Below are positions 41,311 to 53,479 of a stretch of 64,000 nucleotides of DNA, piece by piece. Positions within the stretch are counted from its first letter, which is position 1; each line of letters starts with the position of its first letter. The stretch covers positions 30,047,761 through 30,111,760 of the forward strand of contig NC_132878.1 in assembly GCF_030463535.1 (NCBI RefSeq). Reading direction: 5' to 3'. A model generated the notes under the pieces. It did not search any database and was not told the origin of the DNA. It worked only from the letters and a program-made list of their open reading frames with translations. A program made the translations under genes and the position numbers. Source of the DNA: Salminus brasiliensis (taxonomy: Eukaryota > Chordata > Actinopteri > Characiformes > Bryconidae).

Positions 41311-43090
41311 GCAGAGAGGGTTCAGGTACAGACCCTGATTTCTGAGAGAAAGGAGAGACAGGCATAAGCAGAAACATGAATCATTTGAATCAGTAATTTT
41401 AGCATTTTTTTGAATGTAGTAAAATGGGGACCTAACTTTAGGTCCTGCAAGGACATCCTATCCCTCTTTGGGAAGGTTTCCTAAGAGGAATCAGCATTTA
41501 AGTAACTTCTGTGATCCATGAGGACCTCAAGGGACTGAGTGTGGTGGAGCAGTGTTGGGGAGTAAGTCTATGGACTGGTTTATGGGAGGGTAACTTAGAT
41601 CAATCTAAAGTCTGGCATACAGAAGTCTGTCACTCTCTTTCTCAGTCTCTCTCTCTGTCCTCCCTCTCCTTGTGCGTGGTTGGCTGGACTTGTGTAACGA
41701 CTAGTAATGTGTCTACTATCTTTTTAAGATGCACCCAATGACAGTGTGCAGGCGAATAGTTGCACTGCGCAGCCAGACCACTGGACCTTGCTCTTCTTTC
41801 ATTTATCTTAAATTTCTGTAAGTAATGCCTCTAAAGAGCTATGGATAGGTCTTCAGTTAATTTACAGACAAGCAATGCTATGAGATCAGGTTTATTATGA
41901 GTCAAAATAATACTAGTGGAATTCCGCCAGCATGAACATGTATGTACAGACAAGTTCTCTGCATCAGTGTCTAATAATTGGTAAACCTAAATATTTGAAC
42001 CTTGCAACATAACATTAATATAGACATGCCAAATGACAATTATTTCATATGCTAATTCAAAATGATGTCATTAAGCTGCAGTCAGGTTTGCAAGAATGAG
42101 TATAGCCCCAAAAACAAGGGGATCAAGAGTAGGCACCACCAATCTCTGACACAGGGATGAATGCTCTAACAGCATGCCACTAGTTCTCTTTGTTCTTTTT
42201 CTAATCATAATTATCATTGTATGTTTATTTATTTGTAGTTGTTTGTTTGTTCGTTTGTTTTTGTTTGTCCAGTGGCAAATGAAGAAATCAGAGGGAGAAA
42301 TTAGCTTGAGATTTTAACTTAACATTTTTTTTTCAGCTTAAGTAGGGTGGCCAGGTGGTGGCAATAACTCCCGAATCATCTAGGCATTGTCCTGCATCTC
42401 CCTCTGGTGGATCAAATGTCTTTAGTGTACAGCAGAAGCAACAGATTTGATCAGATACCGTTGTTGGAGACATAACCCCTTATTTAAGTTCCTATATTGT
42501 CGCTAGTACTCTTATTGAAATTGTTGATTACAATGCTTCTACAATGCAAATTATATTATACTATGGTACCTTGATACTAAAACAATAACTTATATGCACA
42601 TATGAATTATTATTAGTAGTAATAGCTAATAAATCATTGATAGCTATGTAATAGATAATTGGTGTTCATTATTTAATTTGCTACCCAAATTTAGCTACTG
42701 ATATAGCTCAGAGCTTCCCAATTCTTAATCATGTGGATTCAACTGTATTTAACTGTTTATTCATTTAGTCAAAGTTTAATCAATGTGTTCTTCATACATA
42801 CATTAATGTAGCGATGTTCTCCTCTCCTTAATCTAGTGAACCTGTCACAGGGTTATACAGCCATCCCGTGTGTGTGTAAAAATGTGAAGCATAGTATTAC
42901 AAAGGAGGCACATAATAAATACACAAAACATACATACAACATTAGCAGCCTAATTACTATGTATTTGTATATGCCGCATTACTTTAAAACTAAAAAGATT
43001 ATCTGATAGATTACCTATCCAAAATGACAACTAAAAAATAGGTTAAATTAATTGAAAATTTATATTGCATAGAACTTGAAGGCAGAACTT
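41311..43090. other. Non-coding DNA
   Basis: No gene is seen. 42330-42440 and 41500-41760 look like old repeats but could not be named. Confidence 0.4.
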
Positions 43091-44080
43091 TCAATGTAAA
43101 GAAATGACTATCACTGCCTTCTTGAACCAAGGATAAGATATTGCATAAATAATGGGATTAATACAAGAATTACTGAAGAAAAGACACATCAGATAGGTTA
43201 TGCTGATGAAGGGGTTTGGGAGACTCTCTATATTCACTAGACACGTGTACCATGGGATCCAGCTAACCAAATAAACCAGCACAACAGAACCTAAAGTTTT
43301 GGTAGCCTTTAGCTCTGATTTCTTTTTCTTCTGAGAAACAGGTAACTTTGCTGTGTTGGAAATGGCGTTTGCATGTCTTAGGGCCACAGTTAGGACTCTG
43401 AAATATAAAATTATTATGAGGAGACATGGAATAATGAAGATGAATATCAAATCAACAAGACCCCAGGTGTTATTGATAGGCACTGCACATTCCCTCAAAC
43501 AGATCACATTACCCACCTGTTGTTTTAAACTCCCAATATACATCACTGTCAGATTATAACAGAGTGAAAAGCCCCATCCAAAACTTATACATATTAGCAT
43601 AGTTCTTACAGTCATTTTTGCCAAATAAAAGAAGGGGTTACACAAAGCAACATATCGGTCAACTGCAATTAGCACAATGTTATATAGTGACACAGTGCCA
43701 ACAATTGTGCTGATAAAGTGATAAACAGGGCAGAGAGTTTTTGCATGATGTACACAAATGTCGAGAAGCATAACACACTGTACTGGCATCACAATTGCTC
43801 CAATTACAAAGTCTGACACAGCCAATGAGAGGATGATAAAGTTGGTAGGTGTGTGAAGCTTCTTGAAAATTGAAACAGAGAAAATTACAACCATGTTTCC
43901 ACACATTGTCAGAATAGACATCACCAACATGAATAGAAAAACAATCAAATCACTGTAATTTAAATGAATATCTGCAGAGCAGCTCACATTCCTAAATGCA
44001 AGACAACGGTAATCCAGGTGGGCAAAAAATTTTGTGGTTGGATCAATTAAGTAATTTGCTTCAGAGTCCCATTTTTCCAT
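43091..44080 (-). CDS. Trace amine-associated receptor, non-classical pocket with Trp6.48
   Basis: An intronless TAAR. The frame extends to 44215 (374 residues), but the ATG at 44080 (329 residues, MEKWDSEA) is preferred. A TATA-like CTTTATAAG lies at 44148-44156, inside the longer frame, and the shorter protein has family length. Seen (short numbering): Cys117 (3.25); Ser124 at 3.32; DRY 141-143; Asp210 at 5.42 before Pro218; SWIP at 273-276, so Cys6.47 is Ser and Trp6.48 is kept; NPIIY and YPWF. The C-terminus is very short after TM7. Pocket type as in the gene at 39019, its nearest relative here. Olfactory amine receptor by family; ligand unknown. Confidence 0.9.
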   Translation of the reverse strand: MEKWDSEANYLIDPTTKFFAHLDYRCLAFRNVSCSADIHLNYSDLIVFLFMLVMSILTMCGNMVVIFSVSIFKKLHTPTNFIILSLAVSDFVIGAIVMPVQCVMLLDICVHHAKTLCPVYHFISTIVGTVSLYNIVLIAVDRYVALCNPFFYLAKMTVRTMLICISFGWGFSLCYNLTVMYIGSLKQQVGNVICLRECAVPINNTWGLVDLIFIFIIPCLLIIILYFRVLTVALRHANAISNTAKLPVSQKKKKSELKATKTLGSVVLVYLVSWIPWYTCLVNIESLPNPFISITYLMCLFFSNSCINPIIYAISYPWFKKAVIVISLH

Positions 44081-44147
44081 TAGGTCATTTATGTCAAGGC
44101 TACCGGACCAAGCACATTTTTTAATAGATACTAAACTGTCTACTGTA

Positions 44148-44156
44148 CTTATAAAG
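44148..44156 (-). promoter_or_regulatory. Probable TATA box of TAAR at 43091
   Basis: CTTTATAAG on the minus strand, about 70 bp upstream of the preferred ATG. It supports initiation at 44080 rather than 44215. Confidence 0.45.
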
Positions 44157-44304
44157 CCAAATGCTGTGCATTTGTCATCACTAGGGGGAGGGGACATCAG
44201 GGCATGCATTATCATGCAGCAAGTACAGAATACATTTAAACATCATTAATCTTATAATGATCAGCTTCACATTTTCCTGAATATGTATGTAAGTATTCCA
44301 TGCT

Positions 44305-44305
<1 letters not shown>

Positions 44306-44340
<35 letters not shown>
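44306..44340. repeat. (AAT)n microsatellite
   Basis: About 12 AAT/ATA units. Confidence 0.95.
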
Positions 44341-45500
44341 GACCGTATGCAAATCCTAATCAATGAGTCACATTGTGTAACACAAAATTGCTTGTTCAGG
44401 TAACACAGACAATCTTGCTCACACAATGTGAATGTGAAATATGTTGGACTGACATGTTTTTGCTTGTTCATTCACAGTAATTCTACTTTTTTGTCTCAGT
44501 AAATAAAAATTTTAAATCAGGCAAACAAAATGTTTTTGCCTTTTCACAGTGTGGAGAAAATTTTTAGGCTGGCATCCATGTTTGTTTTCAATGAAATCAT
44601 TTGCACGTGATGGATTAAATAAATGTAGGGGCAGCCTTGTTGAACACCACATTACACTTCTAGGTTCAAAAAAGCCTCATTTACAACAAAAGTGGGAGAA
44701 ATGTATCAGGCACAGTATGATCTAAACCAATCAAGAGTCTGTCTTTCCAAACTAGTAAAATCAGTTCATTCTATACTCTGTATAGAACCCTGGGATTGAG
44801 GAAGTGTTTAATACTTTTATAATCATGGCCGAAAACATGGCTCCTGCACTCAGAAATACACCACCAAAATGCACATACCCAGACATATGTTGCTTTCTTT
44901 TGTTTGCATTGGAACAACACAAAAAAACAGAAAAAAATGTCAAATCTGATATCATTCCCCACAGAACTCCAGAAATGGACTGGACTGAATTAAAGGCACC
45001 TTTTCACAATTGTAAAACATAATTGGAATATAATCAAGAGATGGTGTGTAATTTGTATTCGGGGCAATTAACAGGTGCGGGCAAAATGAAAATCACACAT
45101 TCAACCAGTTTAAATGGAAGAAGTAAACTCAATCTTGTGTCTGTGTACCACACTAAGCAATAAGAAAAGATAGAAGCACAAATGTCATTTCAAAGTTTAT
45201 ACAGCCCAAGGCACTGTAGTTAACCTCCTTCCACATGGACGAAAGAGAAGAATTGACAGAATATTTTAGTGAAGGATTGTTCAAATGGAGGCTAAATAAC
45301 CTCAATCAACTTCCAAACAAATTTAAACTCATCTGGTACAACAGTGTCAGCTCACACTACCCATCACCATCTGAATTATGGGACATCTCTCTCTGACATC
45401 TAATAATGTCATGGGGCCAAATATGACAGAGCCAGACCCATACCCAGAAATGGTTTAAGACAAAACACTGAAGAGTTCTGAAGTTGTCAGCAACAAGTGC
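44341..45500. other. Non-coding DNA
   Basis: No gene recognised. 45060-45480 may be an old mobile element, not identified. Confidence 0.4.
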
Positions 45501-45630
45501 GGGAACAGTGGTGGCTCAGCAGTTAGAGCTCCAGGCTATTGCTGACAGGGTTGTGGGTTCGATACCTGGGCTTGGCAAGCTGCCACTGTTAGGCCCTTGA
45601 ACAAGGCTCTTCATCCTCTCTTCTCTCCGC
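45501..45630 (+). repeat. tRNA-derived SINE, truncated
   Basis: The tRNA-like head 'gtggctcagcagttagagct', 'gttgtgggttcgatacctgg' and the body 'gccactgttaggcccttgaa'; the rest is missing and Tc1 relic sequence follows. Confidence 0.8.
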
Positions 45631-45639
45631 AGCAATGGC

Positions 45640-46290
45640 AGCAATGGGGGCCCAACGTCCACAAGTAGGGCTTGTGCCTACAGCTCAACACCATGCAGGG
45701 CGTAGTATATTTGCCAGAGAACACCAAGAGTGGCAGATTTGCCATTGCGCCCTGTGCTCTTTAAGGATGAGAGCAGGTTCACACTAAGCACATTCTGCTG
45801 CCTGCAACATCTTCCAGAGTGACTGGTTTGCAGAGAGTCAGTAATGGTGTGGGAAAGCATTTCTTTGGAGAGCCACACTAGCCAGAGGTATCCTGACTGC
45901 CAGTAGGTACCGGGATGAGATCCTCAAACCCATTGTGAAACCATATGTTGGTGCAGTGGGGTTGGGTTCCTTCTGATGCATGACAATGCTAGGCCTCAAG
46001 TAGCTAAAATGTATCAGCAGTTCCTGCATGATGAAAGCATTGATGCTATGTACTGGCCTGCTCATTCCCCAGACCTGAATCCAATCGAGTACATCTACAT
46101 CATGGTACATCACGTCTTGTTCCATCCACCACCACCACATTGTACCACAGACTGTCTAGGAGTTGACTGATACTTTAATCCAGGTATGGGAGGAGATCCC
46201 TCAGGAGAACATCTGCCTCCTCATCCAGAGCATGCCCAGGCATTGTATGGAGGTCATACAGGCATGTGGAAGACACACACACTAGTGAGC
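45640..46290 (+). mobile_element. Tc1-like transposase relic
   Basis: The plus-strand coding remnant contains FAREHQEWQI (about 45711), a degenerate catalytic region, HDNARPQVAKMYQQFL (45979) and [15 protein letters not shown] (about 46048), then a degraded C-terminus ending near 'catgtggaagacacacacac'. Frameshifted; no intact termini recognised. Confidence 0.75.
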
Positions 46291-47295
46291 CTTATTTTTG
46301 AGCCTAAGTCTTGAGGAATTTTCACTGAAGTTGGATCAGCCTGTAATTTGATTTTCCACTTTTATTTGATGATTCCAAATCAAAACCTCCATGGGATAAT
46401 AATTTTGATTTACATTGATCTTTTTTATGTTATTTTGTTTTTTATTGTTTTATTATTTATTTTATGTTCAACGCATTTCACTATGTACTGAATAAAGATT
46501 TTTATCTGGCATGTTCATTTATTGAGATTTAGGGTGTGTTATTTTAGTGTTCCCTTTGGTTTTTTTTGAGAAGTGTATTTATTGTTTAAAATGGCAACTC
46601 AATTTCTTGTTCACAAATAGGCCAGGTTAAATGATAATTTTAAGATGTACTGTAAAAAAAAAAGCCATTACGGATGATTTGATATTAAATGCTAGAACAA
46701 ATCATTATCCACAGTGGTGGTGAATGGAACCGGATGTCTAAAGACTGCAAGAACTGGTTCAGAATGGTTAACCACTAAATGTATGAGACACAATTTACAT
46801 TTAACATTTTAAGAGTAAAGGAATAGTAAGGTAAGGGAATAAATAAAGGGAATTTTGAGGCAAAATGGTGTCCACAGAAAACATATTTCTGCCACTATTT
46901 TACCATCATCACCATTACATAAAAAAACCTGAGGGTTCACTGGTGGTTTTGGATAGTAAACAAAATGTATTTTATGCTGTAGTCATAGCAACATCTGGTT
47001 TCCATCACCATCACTATCAACAAAAAGCATGTAATAAATAAAATATACCTTATTCTCTACAAAAATTACAAAGCAACCTGTGTGCTACATAACACTGAAA
47101 AAAGTTACTTATTCAGATAGACAAAGTAGAACACAAATACAGTATCTTACAATATCCACACAATAGATGTCAATTAATCAAATAAATGATGAAATGTGAA
47201 AATAATTTGAATTCAATGATTATTCCTCTTTGAAAGATCTCAAGCTAAAGTATCATCTTTTTCATAAACAATAAATTTTGCTTTGCTAAATGCAT
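46291..47295. other. Non-coding DNA
   Basis: AT-rich, no gene. May include the rest of the Tc1 relic up to about 46560. Confidence 0.4.
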
Positions 47296-48336
47296 TTAAG
47301 ATACAAAAACATTTGTGTCAGAGGATTGAGGAGCAAATATTCTTAGTGTAACAATGAGATAGAGGGATTTCCTGAACCATGGATAGAAGAGGCCATATAT
47401 TAAAGGATTTAAAGTTGAATTAACATAGCCCAACCAGACAAACACTTCAAAAAGAACTGCAGGAGTGGAGAAGTTAATGTAAGGATCAATTAAAGAGTTA
47501 ACAAAAAAAGGCATCCAGCAAAGAATAAATGCTCCTACAACAATGGCAAGAGTTTTTGCTGCTTTGTTCTCATGTTTCACACTTTGAGAAATGATTGTCC
47601 CATTTGTGCACTGTTTTGTGCCTTCAATTTTCCTCGCATGCTTTTTTGACACCAAAAAAATTTGAGCATACAAGCAAACCATGACTAAGCATGGCAAAAG
47701 GAAACCTATCAACGTATCCAAAGCCCCCCACAATGCATTGAACAAAAGGTTACAACTCCCCATGCAGGAAATTGACTCTATATACTCGTCCAGACTTGCT
47801 GTGTTTGCTTTTGAATACATGAGGCCGTAAGAATACACTGCAGCTGTAGCCCAACTCAGAGCTACCATTAGCCACGCAATGGGAATGGTTATTCTTGTAG
47901 GGTAGTGAAGCGGATGGCATACAGCTTGATACCGGTCTGTTGCAATGCAAATCAGGTGGAAGATAGATACAGAGGTCAGAAACATGTCAAAACTAGAGTG
48001 CAATAAACAGAAGGCTTCTCCAAAGTACCAGCAGCCATCCACAGACCGGATCATGCTGAACGGCATGACAATCATGCCCAGCAACAAGTCAGCCAGGGCT
48101 AGAGACATCACCAGTATGTTTGTGGGTGTGTGCAGTTGTTTAAAGTGTGCTATGGAGACAATAACTACAAAGTTCCCTAGAATAGTCACTGTCATTGCCA
48201 AAATCAGTAAAAAATAAAACACAGATTTAGCTGTCACACTGTAAAAGCCTTTCACACATGAGACATTCAATTCAGGATAACAGTACTCATTTAAATCTGC
48301 TTCTTCCATTAAAGATGAATTTATGGCTTGCAGCAT
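47296..48336 (-). CDS. TAAR13-like receptor with two pocket aspartates
   Basis: An intronless TAAR. The frame reaches 48399 (367 residues). The ATG at 48336 (346 residues, MLQAINSS) is preferred because it gives family length and keeps N-terminal NSS and NVS glycosylation sites; 48309 is also possible. Seen (346 numbering): Cys110 (3.25); Asp117 at 3.32; DRY 134-136; Asp207 at 5.42 before Pro215; CWMP; NPLIY and YPWF. Both Asp3.32 and Asp5.42 are present, the arrangement that lets zebrafish TAAR13c bind the diamine cadaverine. Overall sequence ([32 protein letters not shown]-like) also resembles TAAR13. A diamine ligand is a reasoned inference. Confidence 0.92.
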   Translation of the reverse strand: MLQAINSSLMEEADLNEYCYPELNVSCVKGFYSVTAKSVFYFLLILAMTVTILGNFVVIVSIAHFKQLHTPTNILVMSLALADLLLGMIVMPFSMIRSVDGCWYFGEAFCLLHSSFDMFLTSVSIFHLICIATDRYQAVCHPLHYPTRITIPIAWLMVALSWATAAVYSYGLMYSKANTASLDEYIESISCMGSCNLLFNALWGALDTLIGFLLPCLVMVCLYAQIFLVSKKHARKIEGTKQCTNGTIISQSVKHENKAAKTLAIVVGAFILCWMPFFVNSLIDPYINFSTPAVLFEVFVWLGYVNSTLNPLIYGLFYPWFRKSLYLIVTLRIFAPQSSDTNVFVS

Positions 48337-48702
48337 CTTGCAGTTCCCCTTCACATGAAGAGAAAATGTATAAAATATAGAGAGCAGTCTTTGAGACACT
48401 GTTCTGCAGTTCCAGGAGATGGTGTACAGAATGATCCCCAGTTGCAGAAAAAGAGGAACTTATATTTGCTTCCTTCCTAAGGAAATAGAACTCTAGGGAG
48501 TTTAAATGCTGTCATGTAAAGCCTCTTTCTCAGGTTTAAAATTAGCATTTTGTGGCCTTTCATTCCTATCATTTTTGTCAGAAATATCATATGATATATG
48601 AAAATGTTCTCTATTTGGTTGTTGAATAAAATTTTAAGTTGACAATGATCTATATGGACAAAATGTAAAATGTAAAATGTAAAATAATTATTAGCTATAA
48701 TG
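48337..48702. other. 5' flank of the TAAR13-like gene
   Basis: Non-coding. The minus strand has AAATATAAG at about 48459-48467, a candidate TATA box about 125 bp upstream of the preferred start. Confidence 0.4.
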
Positions 48703-48826
48703 AATCACCAATATTAGTAAAAAAAAAATAAAACACAGGTTTAGCCATTACACTCTAAAAGCCTTTCACACTTTTTGCTTCTTCCATTAAAGATGAATTT
48801 GTATCTTGCAGCATCTTGCAGTACAT
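48703..48826 (-). pseudogene. N-terminal fragment of a duplicated TAAR13-like gene
   Basis: The sequence repeats the start of the gene at 47296. 'aaaataaaacacaggtttag', 'aaaagcctttcacac', 'cttcttccattaaagatgaa' and 'cttgcagcatcttgcagt' correspond to 48210-48345 of that gene, with a deletion of about 45 bp. No further exon sequence is found upstream or downstream, so it is a remnant of a tandem copy. Confidence 0.8.
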
Positions 48827-49010
48827 GAACGTACTTTGTCCAAAAAGACCCCCAAAAAACTGGATGTATCGTAAATCTTAATTCCTTTTACCTATAGTGT
48901 GTCTAACACTCATAGCACCTGTGCTAGATGCCCTAGCACATTAGATACAACAATATTTTTCCTATATATTAGCATTTTATTTGACCTTACCCGTATGTGT
49001 TTTTAGTGTT

Positions 49011-49014
<4 letters not shown>

Positions 49015-49103
<89 letters not shown>
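49015..49103. repeat. (TA)n microsatellite
   Basis: About 44 uninterrupted TA units. Confidence 0.97.
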
Positions 49104-49105
<2 letters not shown>

Positions 49106-49999
49106 TGTATTATGGTTTAAATATAAATACTCAAATAAATAGTTAAATATTAATTTACAAAATAATGTTTTTAATGATGATGATGATACCATTTTATGGC
49201 AGTTTCATTGTCAATGTTCAGTTTGATTCTGTCTGTAGTTTTTTCAGTTTTCTCTGTGTGTATTCTGGCCTGAACTGACACTATTGTTTCAGAATGCTGT
49301 ATGTGGCATAGAATGGCATTATCACTCTACACAGACATTTACGGGTGAGTTCCAGTATCTGCTAATCTAATTAGCAGTGCTAAATAATGTGTTAGGATGT
49401 GCAATTGGCTCCCACTTTCTTGCCCTATTACTTCGGAAGCAGGGCCATGACATAAACAACATTATCAAGAAAATACAAATTACTAATGGTACAGCTTCAA
49501 ATATGGAGTTTTGAATGGCAAAGGGTTATTGGAGGCTATTTTTTTATTAGATGCTCAAAATTTATTTGATGTGAATGTTTCATGTGACTGTGTTTCTGCC
49601 TACCTCTTTTGTTTGGTAGATAAAGCAGGGTTCCAATAGTAAATATAGCTTTAACTTAAAAAATGACACGGGCTTCCTAAGACTTTTTACTGTAGAAGTC
49701 TCTATAGTGCACCCAGATCATGGCAATGGCTGCTATGTGTGGAGGGTCTGTTATATTTTGCTCCAGCTATTTTTCATATTTCATTGATATCATCACCTCA
49801 CCCTTCCACCACTTGCAGATGTAATGCAGTGTAGAAGGAGAATAAGTTTCACTTTCAAGTTTATGTAATACCTGGAAAAGTGATGTATTTTTCTTTAACA
49901 AAATTTCAATACAAGAACAACACAGTAATAAAATTATAGTCACCATGTATGTTACTGAACGACCCTCATACATACAATAAAGATGTTTGCTTCGCAGAA
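49104..49999. other. Non-coding DNA
   Basis: No gene is recognised. A minus-strand open frame of 90 codons near 49767-50039 overlaps the next gene's 3' end and has no family resemblance. Confidence 0.4.
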
Positions 50000-51034
50000 T
50001 TACTGAAGTACTAAGTTCCTTGAGTTTGTAAAGCGACAAATGTACCTTAATATGATCATTTTAAATGCTTTCTGAAAGCGTGGATAAAAGAAACCATATA
50101 TTAATGGATTAAACATGGAATTAAAATACCCAAACCAAATCAAGGCATCAAAAACATCAACAGGAGTTGAGAAACCAAGGAATGGGTCGATTACAGTGGT
50201 AAGAAAAAACGGCAGCCAGCACAGCAGAAACACTCCCATAACGATGCCTAGAGTTTTAGCTGCCTTTCTCTCCCTTTGTTCTTGGTTTTTCTCACTAGAC
50301 ATCCCCACAGCTGTTCTGTCAGATATCATTCTTGCTTGTTTTCGTGCAACATGGAATATTTTAAGGTAAAGGCAACTCATTATTGTTCCTGGAATGTAAA
50401 AGTTAAGAAGTGGCGCAATAACACCCCATTCCTTATTGAAAATCAAAACACAGTTTCCGACACAGGGGTTTAGCATTTGTTCGTCCAGGCCCATAATGTT
50501 TACCTTGGAAAACACAATCCCAAAGCTAAACAAACATGAAAATAACCAAATGATTGCAATGCACACTGCTACACTGGCATTTGTCACCTTCATCCTGTAA
50601 CTCAAAGGCTCACAAATGGCCAGGTACCTGTCAACAGATACTAAACATAGGTGCAGAATAGAAGCAATACTAAGGGTCATGTCTAAACTTGAATGTATTT
50701 GACAGAAGAAATCACCCAAGAACCAGCAGCCTTCCACCCATCGCACCATACTGAAAGGCATGACCATACAGCCCAACATACAGTCCACCAAGGCCATGGA
50801 GAGGATGATGAGGTTAGTTGGAGACTGTAGCTGTTTAAAGTGAGAAATGGAAACGATGACAAGCAGGTTCCCAAAGACAGTCATGAGGATGGCAACCAGC
50901 ATGAAAACATACATGGCCCCTTTGAGCATGAAGAAGCGATGCAGCCTGGGGCAGGAGTCAAGCTGGTGTGGGAAGCACAGAAGTACATTGTCCACATCGG
51001 TTTTATTCATGAATAGGGTGTCCATCCAAGCCAT
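50000..51034 (-). CDS. Trace amine-associated receptor, classical monoamine pocket
   Basis: A 344-residue intronless TAAR. Seen: Asn10 glycosylation site; N-terminal Cys20 and Cys28; Cys111 (3.25); Asp118 at 3.32; DRY 135-137; Ala207 at 5.42 before Pro215; a CWLP TM6 motif; NPLIY. The hallmark ends YPRF instead of YPWF, a change shared with the genes at 56054 and 58152, so these three form a subfamily. Asp3.32 without Asp5.42 is the classical amine-receptor arrangement (as in TAAR1), so a monoamine ligand is likely. The exact TAAR number (10, 11 or 12 in zebrafish are candidates) is unresolved. Confidence 0.94.
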   Translation of the reverse strand: MAWMDTLFMNKTDVDNVLLCFPHQLDSCPRLHRFFMLKGAMYVFMLVAILMTVFGNLLVIVSISHFKQLQSPTNLIILSMALVDCMLGCMVMPFSMVRWVEGCWFLGDFFCQIHSSLDMTLSIASILHLCLVSVDRYLAICEPLSYRMKVTNASVAVCIAIIWLFSCLFSFGIVFSKVNIMGLDEQMLNPCVGNCVLIFNKEWGVIAPLLNFYIPGTIMSCLYLKIFHVARKQARMISDRTAVGMSSEKNQEQRERKAAKTLGIVMGVFLLCWLPFFLTTVIDPFLGFSTPVDVFDALIWFGYFNSMFNPLIYGFFYPRFQKAFKMIILRYICRFTNSRNLVLQ

Positions 51035-52326
51035 TCAAAAGTGTCTTTCTTTAAAGTGCAAAAACCTGCCCAGATGAAATGAAAATAACATAGAAATATC
51101 AAACAATATAAATGTCAACTGTCAAAAATAAAAATTAGATTAACATATGAATATGTATAAAATAACATGTATAGCAAGCAGATAATCCATGCATGGCCAC
51201 AAATGGATGCTCCCTTCTGCATGACGGCTTATATACATCTAGGTTTCTGACGTTTCGCCCTATAGAAAGGCTTCAACTTGAATTCTTTTCATTCCATGAA
51301 TCCAAGAGGTCGTTAGCACTGGAGGTTGGAAAAGGTTTCAACCAATCAGCAGGCTAGTTGTGTTATTACTTTAAACGTTTGTTTGTCTAAGCGCTGATGT
51401 AGCACACAGACAGTCAGAGCTGACTCTAATTGGCCCTAAGCAAATTTTTTGCCCTTAGCAGATTTTTAGGGGCCCTACTGCCCCCTACTTCCCAGCCACA
51501 TTCTCAGGCACTTTCCCATTGTTATAACCCAGTGTAGGTCAGGCCATAACTTTCTCATCAAATACCGGGCACAATTTAGGGTTATGAACCAGTATGAATT
51601 TACTGTAAATTTCATTGGTCATTGGAAATTGGAAATTAAATTTCAAGGGTCATTGTTTTGCTCTGATTTGAGACTTAAGTGTCTCAACAATGGAACCCCC
51701 TTTTTTGTATTTACTGTAATTAGTTTTTTAAAGCCATTTCACTTATACCTTCTACAATACTGATTAAATAGAATATGATATATATCATATTATCTATTGT
51801 GTCAAAGTACTACAGCTGTGATAGAGAAAACAATTGTATTATACAGTGATTTAAATAAAGCAGTGACTGTACTAATTTAAAGTTGATGTTGAATAATATA
51901 ATATGAACACAAATTCTCTCTCTCACTTCTGATACACACACATACTATTTATGATACAATGTTTATATGTATCTTAGGCAGTGCCTAGGAGACCAGTTAT
52001 CACCTCTAACAGGTCTCTGACTAATCAAAGGTGTTAAAGAAACTAGTTCTGCTCATTTAAAACAAATGACTAAACATGAGCTTATTTCATGTTTCTAAAT
52101 GGCTTCCTTAATCATTAACCATATAGTCATGTATGTCATATGACCAGACATGAAGATTTTACGTTCATGACTTAAATCGTACTGTATTAGTATTACACAA
52201 GTATACCAATGTGAAATATTCAAGCATTGTTTTAAGTACATTCTGGGCCTTTAATAAATTAGCAGAAACTTAGGAGACATCTCTCATCTCTCTCCATCCT
52301 TACACCACTACAGCCCATTCTTGCAT
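51035..52326. other. Non-coding DNA with dispersed repeat
   Basis: 5' flank of the TAAR at 50000. 51975-52045 contains 'gagaccagttatcacctcta' and 'tctctgactaatcaaaggtg', which recur inverted at 61890-61985. The remainder is unassigned. Confidence 0.45.
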
Positions 52327-52331
52327 ATAAG

Positions 52332-53025
52332 TGTCAGGTCCGCGTCGCCACGCCCACCCCAGGGGGCGATCCCGAGCCACGGTCCACAGGCTTCAAGGTC
52401 CAGGACTTTTATGTTGACAGCCATTTATATATGATGCCATGTTTTCTGTCTAGTCCATGTGTGGTTCATTTACATGTATATAGTGTTCTGATTAGTTTCA
52501 CCTGGGAGCTGGGGTATATAGGGAGCTAAAGCGAACCCCTCCTCGCCAAGAATTACACTTGCTACGGCAAGCTGTATGGTTGGCTTCATGTTCCAGAGAT
52601 TCAAGACTGTCTATGGTGTTTCTCTAGAGGACGTTCTATGAGAGTCTGTTCACGTTCAGGAGTATATTGCTTCATGTTTGCTGGTTCGTTGCCTTGAGGA
52701 TTCGGCGGCTGATCCCTTAGTTTCAAGTCAAGTAAGTTTAGTTGTGCCTGACGAGCACGGTATTGTGTTTGTTTTGTGTTACTGGCCCTGCTGGTGACGT
52801 TTGGGTCTAGCATTATCTTCCCTGTCTCGCCTGGCTCCCTGGCTACCTACCAGCCTCAAGTTGCTTTCATGTATTGCCCAAGTTAGTTTGTCATGTTTGT
52901 TATGTTTATTCGTTATCCCTTGTTATTGCTGCGTTCTTGTGTTTACCTCTGTTTTGTTTATTAAAATCTTGCATCGCACCGTCCCTGCGAGTGTTCGCCT
53001 GTCATTGATCTAGCCAGTCATGACA
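52332..53025 (+). repeat. 5' LTR of the deleted gypsy element
   Basis: 694 bp starting TGTCAGGTCC and ending CAGTCATGACA, with matching terminal inverted pentamers TGTCA/TGACA. The left edge is fixed by the target duplication and the right edge by the identical end at 53688. Confidence 0.85.
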
Positions 53026-53479
53026 GAATTCTTGGCCTTAAACCCCTGAACAGCGGGGATGGGTGCCCTGAATCTGCCTGCTCGCACCCAAGGACGAGTC
53101 TTGGGGCAGCAGCACCACACTCCACAAAGTGTGTCTGAGACCGTTGGTAGCCTGATGCAGCAAAATAGCGCTCGCCATCAGGCTCGACCAGCTCTCTGGT
53201 CGTCCCACCTCCACCAGGCCCCGGGGTGCTGGGGGGCCAGGTGTTGGTGGAGAAGGGCTAACCCCTCCTATAGCTCATAGCCATGCCACGTTCCCTAGCC
53301 ATGCCACGTTCCTTAGCCATGTCGTCCAGCCCGCAGCCACCTCTGTCAGAGGACCTCTGGACAGCGAACCCATGGAGGTGGGCAAGTGTCACCTCACACC
53401 CTCGTCCGTGCCCATGGTCCCTACCCTGGTGGCAGCACCCAGTACCTCTGTCAAAGCCATTGCCTCCAAAGCCATGGCG

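Noticed and set aside
49767-50039. Small minus-strand frame downstream of the TAAR at 50000
   Set aside because: No family resemblance, overlaps the receptor end in another frame, and has no splice or promoter support.
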